Shown here: positions 15,600 through 23,352 of the stretch, piece after piece | How the letters are laid out: every line of letters starts with the position of its first letter | Position numbering within the stretch: position 1 is the stretch's first letter | Assembly (NCBI RefSeq): GCF_000383595.1 | Contig: NZ_KB911581.1 | Span: 7,027,519 to 7,091,518 of the forward strand | Length of the DNA stretch: 64,000 nucleotides | Origin: Streptomyces bottropensis ATCC 25435 | GTDB lineage: Bacteria; Actinomycetota; Actinomycetes; Streptomycetales; Streptomycetaceae | Direction: 5' to 3' | The notes under the pieces: generated by a model | What the model was told of the DNA's origin: nothing | The model's input: the letters and a program-made list of their open reading frames with translations, nothing else | Database searches by the model: none | Position numbers and translations under genes: made by a program

Positions 15600-16874
15600 T
15601 TACCCAGCGGGGTGCGGGGAGTCCGCAGTGGGCGCGAAGGCTCCCTCCGGCTCGAAGGCCAGCTTCGCGAAGCGTTCGCCGATGAGGCGGTGGGTCTCGG
15701 CGTCCGGGTGCAGGTCGTCCGGGAGCGGGAGGGTTTCGGCGTCGGACTTGCCGTAGAGGCTGAGGCCGTCGAGGTGGTGGAGGGCGGGGTCCTCGGCTGA
15801 GCGCTGGGCGACGATCGCCGCGAGTTCCTCGCGGATGACCCGGAGGGTGAGTCTGCCGGGGGTGAGGTCGTCCGGGTCGCCCATGGCGCGGAAGCGGAGC
15901 CGCCCTTCGGCGAGGTCGGTGAAGTCGGGAGCGCTGGGGCCGGGGGTGTCCTCGTGGATGGGGCAGAGGATCGGGGAGACGACGAGGAGGGGCGTGGTGG
16001 GGTGGCCGTCGCGGATCGTGTCCAGGAAGCCGTGGACGGCGGGGCCGAAGGCGCGCAGCCGCATCACGTCGTGGTTCACGAGGTTGATGCCGATCTTGAC
16101 ACTGATCAGGTCGGCGGGGGTGTCCCGGATGGCGCGGGCGGTGAAGGGGTCGAGCAGGGCGCTGCCGCCGAGGCCCAGGTTGATGAGGTCGACGCCGGCG
16201 AGGGAAGCGGCGTGGGCGGGCCAGATCTCGGTGGGGCCGGCGGCGTCGGAGCCGTGGCTGATGGAGCTGCCGTGGTGCAGCCAGACCCGGCGGCCCCGGT
16301 CCGGGGCGGGCTCGACGGGGGCGTCGGTGCGCAGGGCGAGGAGTTCGGTGGTCTCGTTGTGCGGGAGCCAGATCTCGACCGTCTTGGGGCCGGCGGGGAG
16401 GCCGGTGAAAGCCACGGTGCCGGGTGGGCCGGGGCGGTGCTCGGACTGTCCGGTGGTCATGTCGAGGGTGATGGTGTTGCCGTCGGGCACGCTCGCGCGG
16501 GCGGTCAGCCGGCCGTCGACGAGGAGGTCGTACAGGCCGTCCGGGCGGGGCGGGGCGCCCACGTAGGCGCGCTTGGTGCGCAGGGCGTCCAGTTCGACGG
16601 CGGTGGCGCGGGTGCGGAAGACCAGGCGTACGCCGGAGGGCTGGGACTCGACCACGGCCAGCTGCGGATCGGTGCACTGGGCGCGGGCCCGGGCCGGCAG
16701 CCGGTGGGGCAGCACACCGTGCTCGGTTCGCTCCAACTCCAGGGCGCCGCGCAGGAGTTCGGCGGTGATGGGGGTGGTGATCCAGTGGGGGTTCGCGGAG
16801 TGCTCGGAGTGCTCGGAGTGCTCGGAGTGCTCGGAGTGCTCGGAGTGCTCGGAGTGCTCGGGGTGCGTGGGCAT
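15600..16874 (-). CDS. SGNH/GDSL hydrolase with N-terminal EHS repeats
   Basis: 424 residues, no signal peptide. After seven EHS tripeptides (residues 6-26) comes a beta-rich domain (about 30-185) and then an SGNH hydrolase domain: Ser in HHGSSISHGSD, Gly in LGLGGSALL, Asn in KIGINLVN, and Asp/His in LPDDLHPDAETH. The arrangement resembles carbohydrate esterases with a jelly-roll front domain, so deacetylation of sugars is a fair guess, not proven. The EHS tract comes from a 9-bp tandem repeat and may vary in length. If translation started beyond the tract no good Met is available, so the ATG at 16874 stands. Confidence 0.87.
   Translation of the reverse strand: MPTHPEHSEHSEHSEHSEHSEHSEHSANPHWITTPITAELLRGALELERTEHGVLPHRLPARARAQCTDPQLAVVESQPSGVRLVFRTRATAVELDALRTKRAYVGAPPRPDGLYDLLVDGRLTARASVPDGNTITLDMTTGQSEHRPGPPGTVAFTGLPAGPKTVEIWLPHNETTELLALRTDAPVEPAPDRGRRVWLHHGSSISHGSDAAGPTEIWPAHAASLAGVDLINLGLGGSALLDPFTARAIRDTPADLISVKIGINLVNHDVMRLRAFGPAVHGFLDTIRDGHPTTPLLVVSPILCPIHEDTPGPSAPDFTDLAEGRLRFRAMGDPDDLTPGRLTLRVIREELAAIVAQRSAEDPALHHLDGLSLYGKSDAETLPLPDDLHPDAETHRLIGERFAKLAFEPEGAFAPTADSPHPAG
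16801..16863 (-). repeat. 9-bp tandem repeat encoding (EHS)7
   Basis: Six perfect copies of tgctcggag and a seventh with one change (tgctcgggg) lie within the 5' end of the SGNH hydrolase gene. The unit is a multiple of three, so copy-number change would lengthen or shorten a His/Glu/Ser tail without a frameshift. Confidence 0.95.
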
Positions 16875-16946
16875 GACCTGACCTGAGGATCGGTGGGGTG
16901 GATGGTCCGGCGGTGCGTGGTGAGCGACCCGGGGCCGCCGCGCGGA

Positions 16947-17525
16947 TCAACCGGGTGGCGGGACCGGCCAGTTGCGCAGGAGGGCGTCGAGGGCGTCGAG
17001 GATCCGGTCCCAGCTCTCCCGCGAGTCGGGGGCGCTGTGGCTGAAGCCGCCGGCCGACTCCAGGCTGACGTAGCCGTGGAAGACGCTGCCGAGGAGCCGG
17101 ACGGCGTGGGTCTGGTCCGGTTCGGTGAGGTCGTAGCCGCGCAGGATCGCCCGCGTCATCTGCGCGTGCCGGCCACCCGCGCTCGCCGCGGCCGCCTCCG
17201 GGTCCAGCCTGAGCCGGGCCGCCGCATAGCGGCCGGGATGTGCGCGGGCGTAGTCGCGGTAGACGTTCCCCAGCGCCGCCAACGCGTCCTTCCCGGCCCG
17301 CCCGGCGAGCGCGGTGGCACCCCGGTCGGCCATCTCCTCCAGGGCGAGCAGGGCGATCCGGGTCCTGAGGTCCTGGGAGTTGCGCACATGCGAGTACAGA
17401 CTCGCGACCTTCACATCGAACCGCCGGGCGAGCTCGGAAACGGTCACCTCCCCAAAGCCGATCTCATCGGCCAACTCCGCCCCCGCCTGAGCGAGACGCT
17501 CCGGGGTGAGCCCTGCGCGTGCCAT
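16947..17525 (-). CDS. TetR family transcriptional regulator
   Basis: 192 residues. N-terminal HTH (GFGEVTVSELARRFDVKVASLYSHVRNSQDL) and a C-terminal domain of the WHG type (LLGSVFHGYVSLESAGGFSHS). A perfect 9-bp-arm palindrome lies 55-75 bp upstream of the start and is the natural autoregulatory operator. Upstream on the same strand is the atypical kinase gene (78 bp gap); downstream is the SGNH hydrolase. Which of these it controls is open. Confidence 0.92.
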   Translation of the reverse strand: MARAGLTPERLAQAGAELADEIGFGEVTVSELARRFDVKVASLYSHVRNSQDLRTRIALLALEEMADRGATALAGRAGKDALAALGNVYRDYARAHPGRYAAARLRLDPEAAAASAGGRHAQMTRAILRGYDLTEPDQTHAVRLLGSVFHGYVSLESAGGFSHSAPDSRESWDRILDALDALLRNWPVPPPG

Positions 17526-17579
17526 GACCGTCCTTCACTCGACCGGGGTCGACGGGTGCCGACTGGATGGATTATGCAA

Positions 17580-17600
17580 TTGCCTAAAGGGTTTAGGCAA
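17580..17600. promoter_or_regulatory. TetR operator candidate (perfect palindrome)
   Basis: TTGCCTAAA-GGG-TTTAGGCAA: 9-bp perfect arms, a rare AT-rich island in this genome, 55 bp upstream of the tetR start at 17525. A second perfect palindrome, GATCAATTGATC (17602-17613), overlaps the stop codon of the upstream kinase-like gene. Position and symmetry fit binding by a TetR dimer. Confidence 0.75.
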
Positions 17601-17603
17601 GGA

Positions 17604-18680
17604 TCAATTGATCTTAGGTAAACGGTCCAGGCACCGGCCGAGCTCCTCCACGGGGTACGGGGTGCTGCTCTCGGTCTCCAGAAGACGGAAGAAGTCCGCC
17701 GTCACGGTGGCGAGCGGCGCGTACCGGGCGATCACCGCCGCGGCCCCGTCCGGGATCCCGGTGGGGCGTTCTCCCTGAGCGTACGCCCGCGTTCGAACCT
17801 CCCGTTCCTCCCGGTCGAGGTCGTACAGGTCCTTGAGCAGCCAGTTCACCAGGTGACTCAGGGAGTAGCAGCGGTCGTAGTCGCGATGACGGTCGAAGAA
17901 GGCGCGCTCCTGCGGTGCCAGGTCGAAGCGTGAGGAGAGCGCGAGGCCGAAGTCTGCGAAGTAAAGGCGGTGACCGTCGGTCAGGATGTTCTGGAAGTGG
18001 GCGTCGAAGTGGAGCAGGCCCCGGCTGTTCATGAACGCGATGCCGGCGGCCAGTTCCCGCTCCACCAGGGCGCAGGCCCGGTCGGCGGCCCCGGCCCCGG
18101 CCGCCGTCTGTTCGCCGAGCCACTCGTGGAGGGTGCGCGGGATGCACTCCAGGAACAACACGACGCTCGCCGTGGACCTCCCGCGGGCCACGATGCGCTC
18201 GCGTACGCCCGGGGCGCCACCCCAGTGGGCGACGGCCCGTTCGACGTCGGACAGCTCCCCGGGGAGGGGCGGGGAGTCCGGCAGCACCCGCCAGTGGTGC
18301 ATGAGCGGGAAGCTGTCGTACTCCCCCGCGAGCACCCAGTTCGTCGTCATCGTGTGGACGGCGAGTTCGCGCCAGGCGCCGAAGCCGGGGCTGCCGACAG
18401 CGCCGACGCCGTACTGGCACCAGAGCGGCAGCCCGAAGAGGTTTGCCGTGGAGTGGGCGTTCTCCGGGCGTCGTTCGAGGTCCGTGAGGGGCACCCGCTT
18501 CACGAAGATCTGAAGTCCGTCGAGCTCCAGCAGTGCCGATGTGCCGCCAATACCGGAGCCGCACGGGGCAGCCTTGTCGAGGAGCCTGCTCAGGGAACGG
18601 TCGCTGTGTCGGGCGAGGGCGGTGGCGGCCGTGTGGTGGGAGGTCAGGCGCGTGCCGCGGAACATGCCGGGAGAGTTCAT
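17604..18680 (-). CDS. Atypical protein-kinase-fold protein (with TTA codon)
   Basis: 358 residues. Kinase-like landmarks: a Gly-rich turn (CGSGIGGTSALLEL), Lys61 in IFVKRV, the catalytic loop HFDAHFQN (Asp226, Asn231; normally HRDLKxxN), and an intact FADFG (Asp243). The Arg of HRD is Phe and the Lys after Asp is missing, as in aminoglycoside/ABC1-like small-molecule kinases, so the substrate might not be a protein. No membrane segment. Codon 354 (17621-17619) is TTA, five codons before the stop. Divergent from the serine hydrolase gene. Function unknown. Confidence 0.75.
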   Translation of the reverse strand: MNSPGMFRGTRLTSHHTAATALARHSDRSLSRLLDKAAPCGSGIGGTSALLELDGLQIFVKRVPLTDLERRPENAHSTANLFGLPLWCQYGVGAVGSPGFGAWRELAVHTMTTNWVLAGEYDSFPLMHHWRVLPDSPPLPGELSDVERAVAHWGGAPGVRERIVARGRSTASVVLFLECIPRTLHEWLGEQTAAGAGAADRACALVERELAAGIAFMNSRGLLHFDAHFQNILTDGHRLYFADFGLALSSRFDLAPQERAFFDRHRDYDRCYSLSHLVNWLLKDLYDLDREEREVRTRAYAQGERPTGIPDGAAAVIARYAPLATVTADFFRLLETESSTPYPVEELGRCLDRLPKIN

Positions 18681-18827
18681 CCACGATGCGTATCACTTCG
18701 GCGGACGCCGGTGCGGCGGCTCCGCTCCGCCCCAACTACAGTCCGCAGCCTCCAAGGGAATTCACGCAGATGGGGCGGGTGTTGATGGTGGGTGGGGGAT
18801 GGGTGGCGTCGAGGAGAGGGAGTGGGG

Positions 18828-20012
18828 ATGAGTGAGGGGACCCGGGTGGTCGGTGTCCAGGGGACGGTCGCCGATGGCTTCGAAGCGGTGCGTGAGGCGT
18901 TCGCTTTGTTCGTGGCCGGGGAACGGGCTGATTACGAGGGGCAGTTGACCGCGTATGTGCACGGGCGGCGGGTCGTGGACCTGTGGGCCGGCCCCGAGGC
19001 CGAGGCGGAGACCGGTGGTGACACGCTGCACGGGGTGTTCTCCTCGACCAAGGGGGCCGCGCACCTCGTCGTCGCGCACCTCGTCCAGGACGGCGTGCTG
19101 GAGCTGGACCGGGAAGTCGCCCACTACTGGCCGGAGTTCGCGGCCGAGGGCAAGGGGGCGGTGACCCTGCGGGAGCTGCTGGCGCACCGCGCGGGGCTCG
19201 TCGGCACCGATGCCGGGTTCACGCTGGAGGAGCTGGCGGACGACCGGGTGATCGCCGAGCGCCTCGCCGTCCAGCGCCCGTTCTGGCGGCCGGGCACGGC
19301 GTTCGGGTACCACGCGCTCGTGATCGGCGCGCTCACCGGAGAGGTCGTACGGCGGGCGACGGGGCGCACGCTGCAGGAGGTGTACGAGGAGCGGGTTCGC
19401 ACCCCGTACGGGCTCGATCTCTTCCTGGGGCTGCCGGCCGAGCACGAGCCCCGGTTCCGGAGCGTGCTGCCGATGACACCGACGCCCGCGCAGCAGGCCG
19501 AGCTGGACGCCGTACCGCACGGCCCGCACACGCTGGCGTCGATCGCGTTCAACTCCCAGGTGCCGGAGCCGGGCGAGCTGACGGACTTCCCCAACGCGCG
19601 GATCGTGCGGGCGAGCGGGCAGGCGTCCGCGGGCGGTGTCGGCTCGGCGCGCGGGCTCGCCGGGATGTACGCGGCGGCCATCAGCACGGTGGACGGCCGG
19701 CCGCCGCTGCTGAAGCCGGACACCGTCGGCGAGTTCGGCCAGATCCACTCCGTCGGCCACGACCTGGTGGCCCGCGCCCCCAAGGCGTTCTGCCTCGGTT
19801 TCCAGGCGACCGCCGAGAACCTCTACCCGTTCCTCGGCGCCGGCACCTTCGGCCACAGCGGCGCCGGCGGTTCCCAGGCCTTCGCCGACCCCCGCAGCGG
19901 CCTCGCCTACGGCTACACCCGCCGCCGGATGGCCTTCCCCGGCGGGGCGGCGCCGGAGAACACGGGATTCGTCCGGGCCGTGCACACGGCGGCGCTGGCG
20001 TCGGCGCTCTGA
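18828..20012 (+). CDS. Serine hydrolase, beta-lactamase class C / EstB family
   Basis: 394 residues, no signal peptide. The nucleophile motif SxxK is Ser72-Ser-Thr-Lys75 (VFSSTKGAAH), the Tyr motif is in FGYHALVIG, and the third element is FGHSGAGGSQAF near residue 350. Lacking export, it is more likely an esterase or peptidase than an antibiotic-resistance enzyme. The ATG at 18828 follows GAGGAGAGGG; the open frame extends 36 bp upstream without a better site. Followed by a strong terminator. Confidence 0.9.
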   Translation: MSEGTRVVGVQGTVADGFEAVREAFALFVAGERADYEGQLTAYVHGRRVVDLWAGPEAEAETGGDTLHGVFSSTKGAAHLVVAHLVQDGVLELDREVAHYWPEFAAEGKGAVTLRELLAHRAGLVGTDAGFTLEELADDRVIAERLAVQRPFWRPGTAFGYHALVIGALTGEVVRRATGRTLQEVYEERVRTPYGLDLFLGLPAEHEPRFRSVLPMTPTPAQQAELDAVPHGPHTLASIAFNSQVPEPGELTDFPNARIVRASGQASAGGVGSARGLAGMYAAAISTVDGRPPLLKPDTVGEFGQIHSVGHDLVARAPKAFCLGFQATAENLYPFLGAGTFGHSGAGGSQAFADPRSGLAYGYTRRRMAFPGGAAPENTGFVRAVHTAALASAL

Positions 20013-20040
20013 GACACCCGCGCACCACGGAGTCCACACA

Positions 20041-20083
20041 TGACGGAGTCCGCGCCCCACGTCCAGGGGTGCGGACTCCGTCA
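20041..20083. terminator. Bidirectional terminator between serine hydrolase and oxidoreductase genes
   Basis: TGACGGAGTCCGC (20041-20053) and GCGGACTCCGTCA (20071-20083) are perfect 13-bp arms, extended inward by C/G pairs. It lies between two converging genes. Confidence 0.85.
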
Positions 20084-20124
20084 TCTGCAACGAACGTGTG
20101 CGGGCGTCCGTCACGGGGTGGGGA

Positions 20125-21147
20125 TCAGAGCTTGACGATCATCTTGCCGGTGTTGTCGCCGCGCAGGACGCCGAGGAAGGCCTCCAGGTTGTTCTCGATG
20201 CCCTCGACGACGGTCTCGCGGTACTTGAGGGCGCCGGAGGCGACCCAGGGGCCGACCTCCTGGACGAACTGGGGCTGGAAGTCGTAGTGGTCGCCGACGA
20301 GGACGCCCTCGACGCGGAGGCGGTTCTGCAGGATCTTGACCATGTTGCGCGGGCCGGGGGTCGCCTCGGTCGAGTTGTACTGGGAGATCATGCCGCAGAT
20401 CACGGCCCGGCCCCGCAGGTTGAGCGCGCCGATAGCGGCCTCCAGGTGCTCGCCGCCCACGTTGTCGAAGTAGACGTCGATGCCGTCGGGGGCCGCTTCC
20501 TTGAGCTGCTCCCACACCGGGCCGTTCTTGTAGTTGAAGGCGGCGTCGAAGCCGTACTCCTCCACCAGCAGCTTGACCTTCTCGTCGGAGCCGGCGGAGC
20601 CGATGACCCGCGAGGCGCCCTTCAGCTTGGCGATCTGGCCGACCTGGCTGCCGACGGCACCGGCGGCGCCGGAGACGAACACGGCGTCGCCCTCCTTGAA
20701 GGCGCCGACCCTCAGCAGGCCCGCGTAGGCGGTGAGGCCGGTCATGCCGAGGACGCCGAGGTAGGTGGAGAGCGGCGCGGCGTCCGGGTCGACCTTCACG
20801 GCCTGCTTGGCATCGATGGTGGCGTACTCGCGCCAGCCGCCGAAGTGCAGCACGTGGTCGCCGACGGCGACGCCGTCCGCCGCCGAGGCGACGACCTCGC
20901 CGACCGCGCCGCCCTGCATGACCTTGCCCAGCTCGAACGGGGCGACGTACGACTTCGCGTCGCTCATGCGGCCACGCATGTACGGGTCCACGGAGAGGTA
21001 CTTGTTCCGTACGAGGACCTCACCCGCGCCGGGCTGCCGGATCTCCGCCTCGACCAGGGCGAAGTCCTCGTCCTTGGGCCAGCCGACGGGGCGGCTCAGC
21101 AGGTGCCATTCGCGGCTGGTGGCGGGGAGGGCGGGGGTGTCGGACAT
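20125..21147 (-). CDS. NADP-dependent oxidoreductase, zinc-free MDR (CurA/leukotriene B4 dehydrogenase type)
   Basis: 340 residues. The Rossmann motif SGAAGAVGSQVGQIAKLKG, the DNVGGEHLEAA segment and ICGMISQYN are typical of the medium-chain reductase group that reduces activated double bonds (prostaglandin reductase, YncB/CurA). No Zn ligands are present. The ATG at 21147 gives MSDTPALPA; an upstream ATG at 21192 would extend into the promoter. The gene is divergent from a MarR regulator, a common pairing in which the regulator senses quinones, electrophiles or phenolics. Confidence 0.92.
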   Translation of the reverse strand: MSDTPALPATSREWHLLSRPVGWPKDEDFALVEAEIRQPGAGEVLVRNKYLSVDPYMRGRMSDAKSYVAPFELGKVMQGGAVGEVVASAADGVAVGDHVLHFGGWREYATIDAKQAVKVDPDAAPLSTYLGVLGMTGLTAYAGLLRVGAFKEGDAVFVSGAAGAVGSQVGQIAKLKGASRVIGSAGSDEKVKLLVEEYGFDAAFNYKNGPVWEQLKEAAPDGIDVYFDNVGGEHLEAAIGALNLRGRAVICGMISQYNSTEATPGPRNMVKILQNRLRVEGVLVGDHYDFQPQFVQEVGPWVASGALKYRETVVEGIENNLEAFLGVLRGDNTGKMIVKL

Positions 21148-21229
21148 GGGGGTGTGCCTTCCTGCGGGTGCGTGGTGCGAGCGGTGGTGCATACCGCACG
21201 GTTACTTCAGTGTCTGAAACAACCATGCG

Positions 21230-21252
21230 CTTGAATATTTCATGTTGTCAAG
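21230..21252. promoter_or_regulatory. Candidate MarR operator
   Basis: CTTGA and TCAAG are separated by 13 bases in an AT-rich stretch just upstream of the marR start. On the minus strand the right arm contains TTGACA, a -35-like hexamer pointing toward the oxidoreductase gene. MarR operators commonly overlap divergent promoters in this way. Confidence 0.5.
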
Positions 21253-21273
21253 TAAAGAGGTAGCCTCGACCTC

Positions 21274-21711
21274 ATGCCCACGCAGAAGACGACCCCCCGC
21301 CTCGACCCCTTGACCATGGAGGTCGTCGAACTCATCGGCACGGTGGTGGCCCGCTACCACGAGGAGTACGAGGACGCCGCCGCCGAACACACACTCACCG
21401 GCGCCCAGGCCCGCCTCCTCGGTCTCCTCTCCCTGGAACCGCTGCCCATGCGCCGCCTCGCCCAGAAACTCCGCTGCGAACCGTCGAACGTGACGGGCAT
21501 CGTGGACCGGCTGGAGGCCCGGGGCCTGGTGGAGCGCCGCCCCGACCCCGGCGACCGCCGCGTGAAGCTGGCGGCGGCCACGGCCGAGGGGCGCCGGGTG
21601 GCCGGCAGCCTGCGGGACTCCCTGGACTTCGCCCGGGAGCCGCTGGCGGGACTGAGCTCGGCCGAGCGGGAGGTGCTGCGGGATCTGCTGCGGCGGATGG
21701 TGGGGGCGTGA
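21274..21711 (+). CDS. MarR family transcriptional regulator
   Basis: 145 residues. The winged-helix core is clear: PMRRLAQKLRCEPSNVTGIVDRLEARGLVERRPDPGDRRVKL, with the Asp-Arg wing. No Cys pair typical of OhrR, only one Cys in the recognition region (LRCEPS). Expected to repress itself and the divergent oxidoreductase gene. Confidence 0.93.
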   Translation: MPTQKTTPRLDPLTMEVVELIGTVVARYHEEYEDAAAEHTLTGAQARLLGLLSLEPLPMRRLAQKLRCEPSNVTGIVDRLEARGLVERRPDPGDRRVKLAAATAEGRRVAGSLRDSLDFAREPLAGLSSAEREVLRDLLRRMVGA

Positions 21712-21824
21712 GATGGCCACGCACCCAGGCAAGGCCATCGTCGAACCGCACCCCGGTCACCGCCGGCCCGCACCCGGGCCACCACCGAGCCGCAGGGCAG
21801 GCCCAGCCCGCTATCGTGTAACGC

Positions 21825-22247
21825 ATGCCCACCCAGAGTGACCCTTACGAATTGAGCGTCGGCGTGCCCTCGGTCGAGGTCTACCGCCGACTGCGCACCG
21901 ATGCCGGCCTGTCGGACAAGAGCCCCGAGGCGGTCGCGCTCGCGCTGCCGCACACCTGGCACGGGGTGCTGCTCCGCCACGCGGGGCAGCCCATCGGCAT
22001 GGGGCGGGTCGTCGGGGACGGCGGTACGGCCTTCCAGATCGTCGACATCTGCGTACACCCCGCCCACCAGGGCCGCGGCCTCGGCAGGCGCATCATGGCC
22101 GCGCTCACGGAGGAACTGGAGCGCCGGGCGCCCGCCACGGCGTACGTCTCCCTCATCGCGGACGGCCCCGCCCGCTTCCTCTACGAGAAGTTCGGCTTCG
22201 CCGACACCGCCACGCACGGTTCGATCGGCATGTACCGGGTGCTGTGA
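21825..22247 (+). CDS. GNAT family N-acetyltransferase
   Basis: 140 residues. The acetyl-CoA binding motif A is VDICVHPAHQGRGLGRRIM and motif B is DGPARFLYEKFGF. It is a stand-alone acyltransferase; the acceptor (amine, amino acid or protein) cannot be inferred. It ends at a bidirectional terminator. Confidence 0.92.
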   Translation: MPTQSDPYELSVGVPSVEVYRRLRTDAGLSDKSPEAVALALPHTWHGVLLRHAGQPIGMGRVVGDGGTAFQIVDICVHPAHQGRGLGRRIMAALTEELERRAPATAYVSLIADGPARFLYEKFGFADTATHGSIGMYRVL

Positions 22248-22268
22248 GGGCCGGAGAGAAACGAGAGA

Positions 22269-22301
22269 GGGGACGCCCGCCCTTCCCGGGCGGACGTCCC
22301 C
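22269..22301. terminator. Bidirectional terminator between GNAT gene and sugar-transport operon
   Basis: GGGGACGCCCGCCC pairs with GGGCGGACGTCCCC (14 bp, one mismatch) around a 5-base loop, between two converging units. Confidence 0.85.
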
Positions 22302-22317
22302 TGCTGCTCAGGAGCAC

Positions 22318-23352
22318 TCAGGCTTTCTTCCGTGCCGTCATCGCCCGCTGGATCAGGATGAACGCGCACAGCAGCACACCCGTGGCGATCTTCGTCCACC
22401 AGGAGCTGAGGGTGCCCTCGAACTGGATGATGCTCTTGATCAGGCCCAGGACGAGGACGCCGAACAGGGTGCCGACGACGTAGCCGGAGCCGCCCGTGAG
22501 CAGCGTGCCGCCGATGACGACCGCGGCGATCGCGTCGAGTTCCATGCCGGTGGCGTGCAGGGGGTCACCGGACTGGATGTAGAGGGTGAACAGCAGGCCC
22601 GCCAGGGCCGAGCAGAAGCCGGACACCGTGTAGACGGCGATCTTGGTGCCGCCCTGCGGGAGCCCCATCAGCATCGCGGACTGCTCGTTGCCGCCGATGG
22701 CGTACACCCGCCGGCCGAAGCGGCTGTAGTGGAGGATGTAGAACGCCGCGGCCAGGACCACCAGCGCGACGATCGCGCCGACGGAGAGGAAGCCCACGCC
22801 CAGTTGTGCCTGCGCCTGGGCCAGGCTGCTCACCGTCGGGTCGTCGATGGCGATGGACTCCTTGCTGATGACCAGACACAGGCCCCGGAAGAGGAAGAGG
22901 CCGGCCAGGGTCACGATGAAGGGCTGGATCTCGTAGTTCTGGATCACGTAGCCCATCAGGAAGCCGCCCAGGGCCCCCACGGCCAGGGCCAGGGGAATGA
23001 CCGCCAGGATCGGCAGACCCTGGCGTTCCACCAGCCAGGCCGTGAGCATCGTGGTGAAGCCGATGACCGAGCCGACGGACAGGTCGATGCCGCCGGAGAG
23101 GATCACGAAGGTCGCGCCGACGGCGGCCACCAGCAGGTAGCCGTTGTCGATGAAGAGGTTGAGGAAGACCTGCGGTTCGCCGAAGCCGTAGTTCTGGTAG
23201 CGGCCCAGGCCCGTGATGTACATCGCGAGGAAGAGCACGGCGGTCACCAGGACGGGCAGGCGCCGGTCGGAGAGGAGAGCCGAGACCTTGGACGGGGACG
23301 CGGATGCCGTGAGGCCGTCCTGGGACGGCGGGGTCTTGGTGGTCGCGGTCAT
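22318..23352 (-). CDS. yjfF: Sugar ABC transporter permease, YjfF type
   Basis: 344 residues, about eight to nine membrane helices, of the RbsC/AraH (BPD_transp_2) family with the GGIDLSVGSV signature and the VIGGTLLTGGSGYVVGTLFG loop. Together with the permease upstream it forms the heterodimeric channel of the YtfQRT-YjfF system, which in E. coli imports furanose forms of galactose and arabinose. Start ATG at 23352 overlaps the stop of the preceding permease (TGATG), so translation is coupled. Last gene of the operon. Confidence 0.92.
   Translation of the reverse strand: MTATTKTPPSQDGLTASASPSKVSALLSDRRLPVLVTAVLFLAMYITGLGRYQNYGFGEPQVFLNLFIDNGYLLVAAVGATFVILSGGIDLSVGSVIGFTTMLTAWLVERQGLPILAVIPLALAVGALGGFLMGYVIQNYEIQPFIVTLAGLFLFRGLCLVISKESIAIDDPTVSSLAQAQAQLGVGFLSVGAIVALVVLAAAFYILHYSRFGRRVYAIGGNEQSAMLMGLPQGGTKIAVYTVSGFCSALAGLLFTLYIQSGDPLHATGMELDAIAAVVIGGTLLTGGSGYVVGTLFGVLVLGLIKSIIQFEGTLSSWWTKIATGVLLCAFILIQRAMTARKKA

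Noticed and set aside
18828..20012. Beta-lactamase resistance gene
   Set aside because: SxxK and related motifs are present, but there is no signal peptide and the pattern fits EstB-type esterases better.
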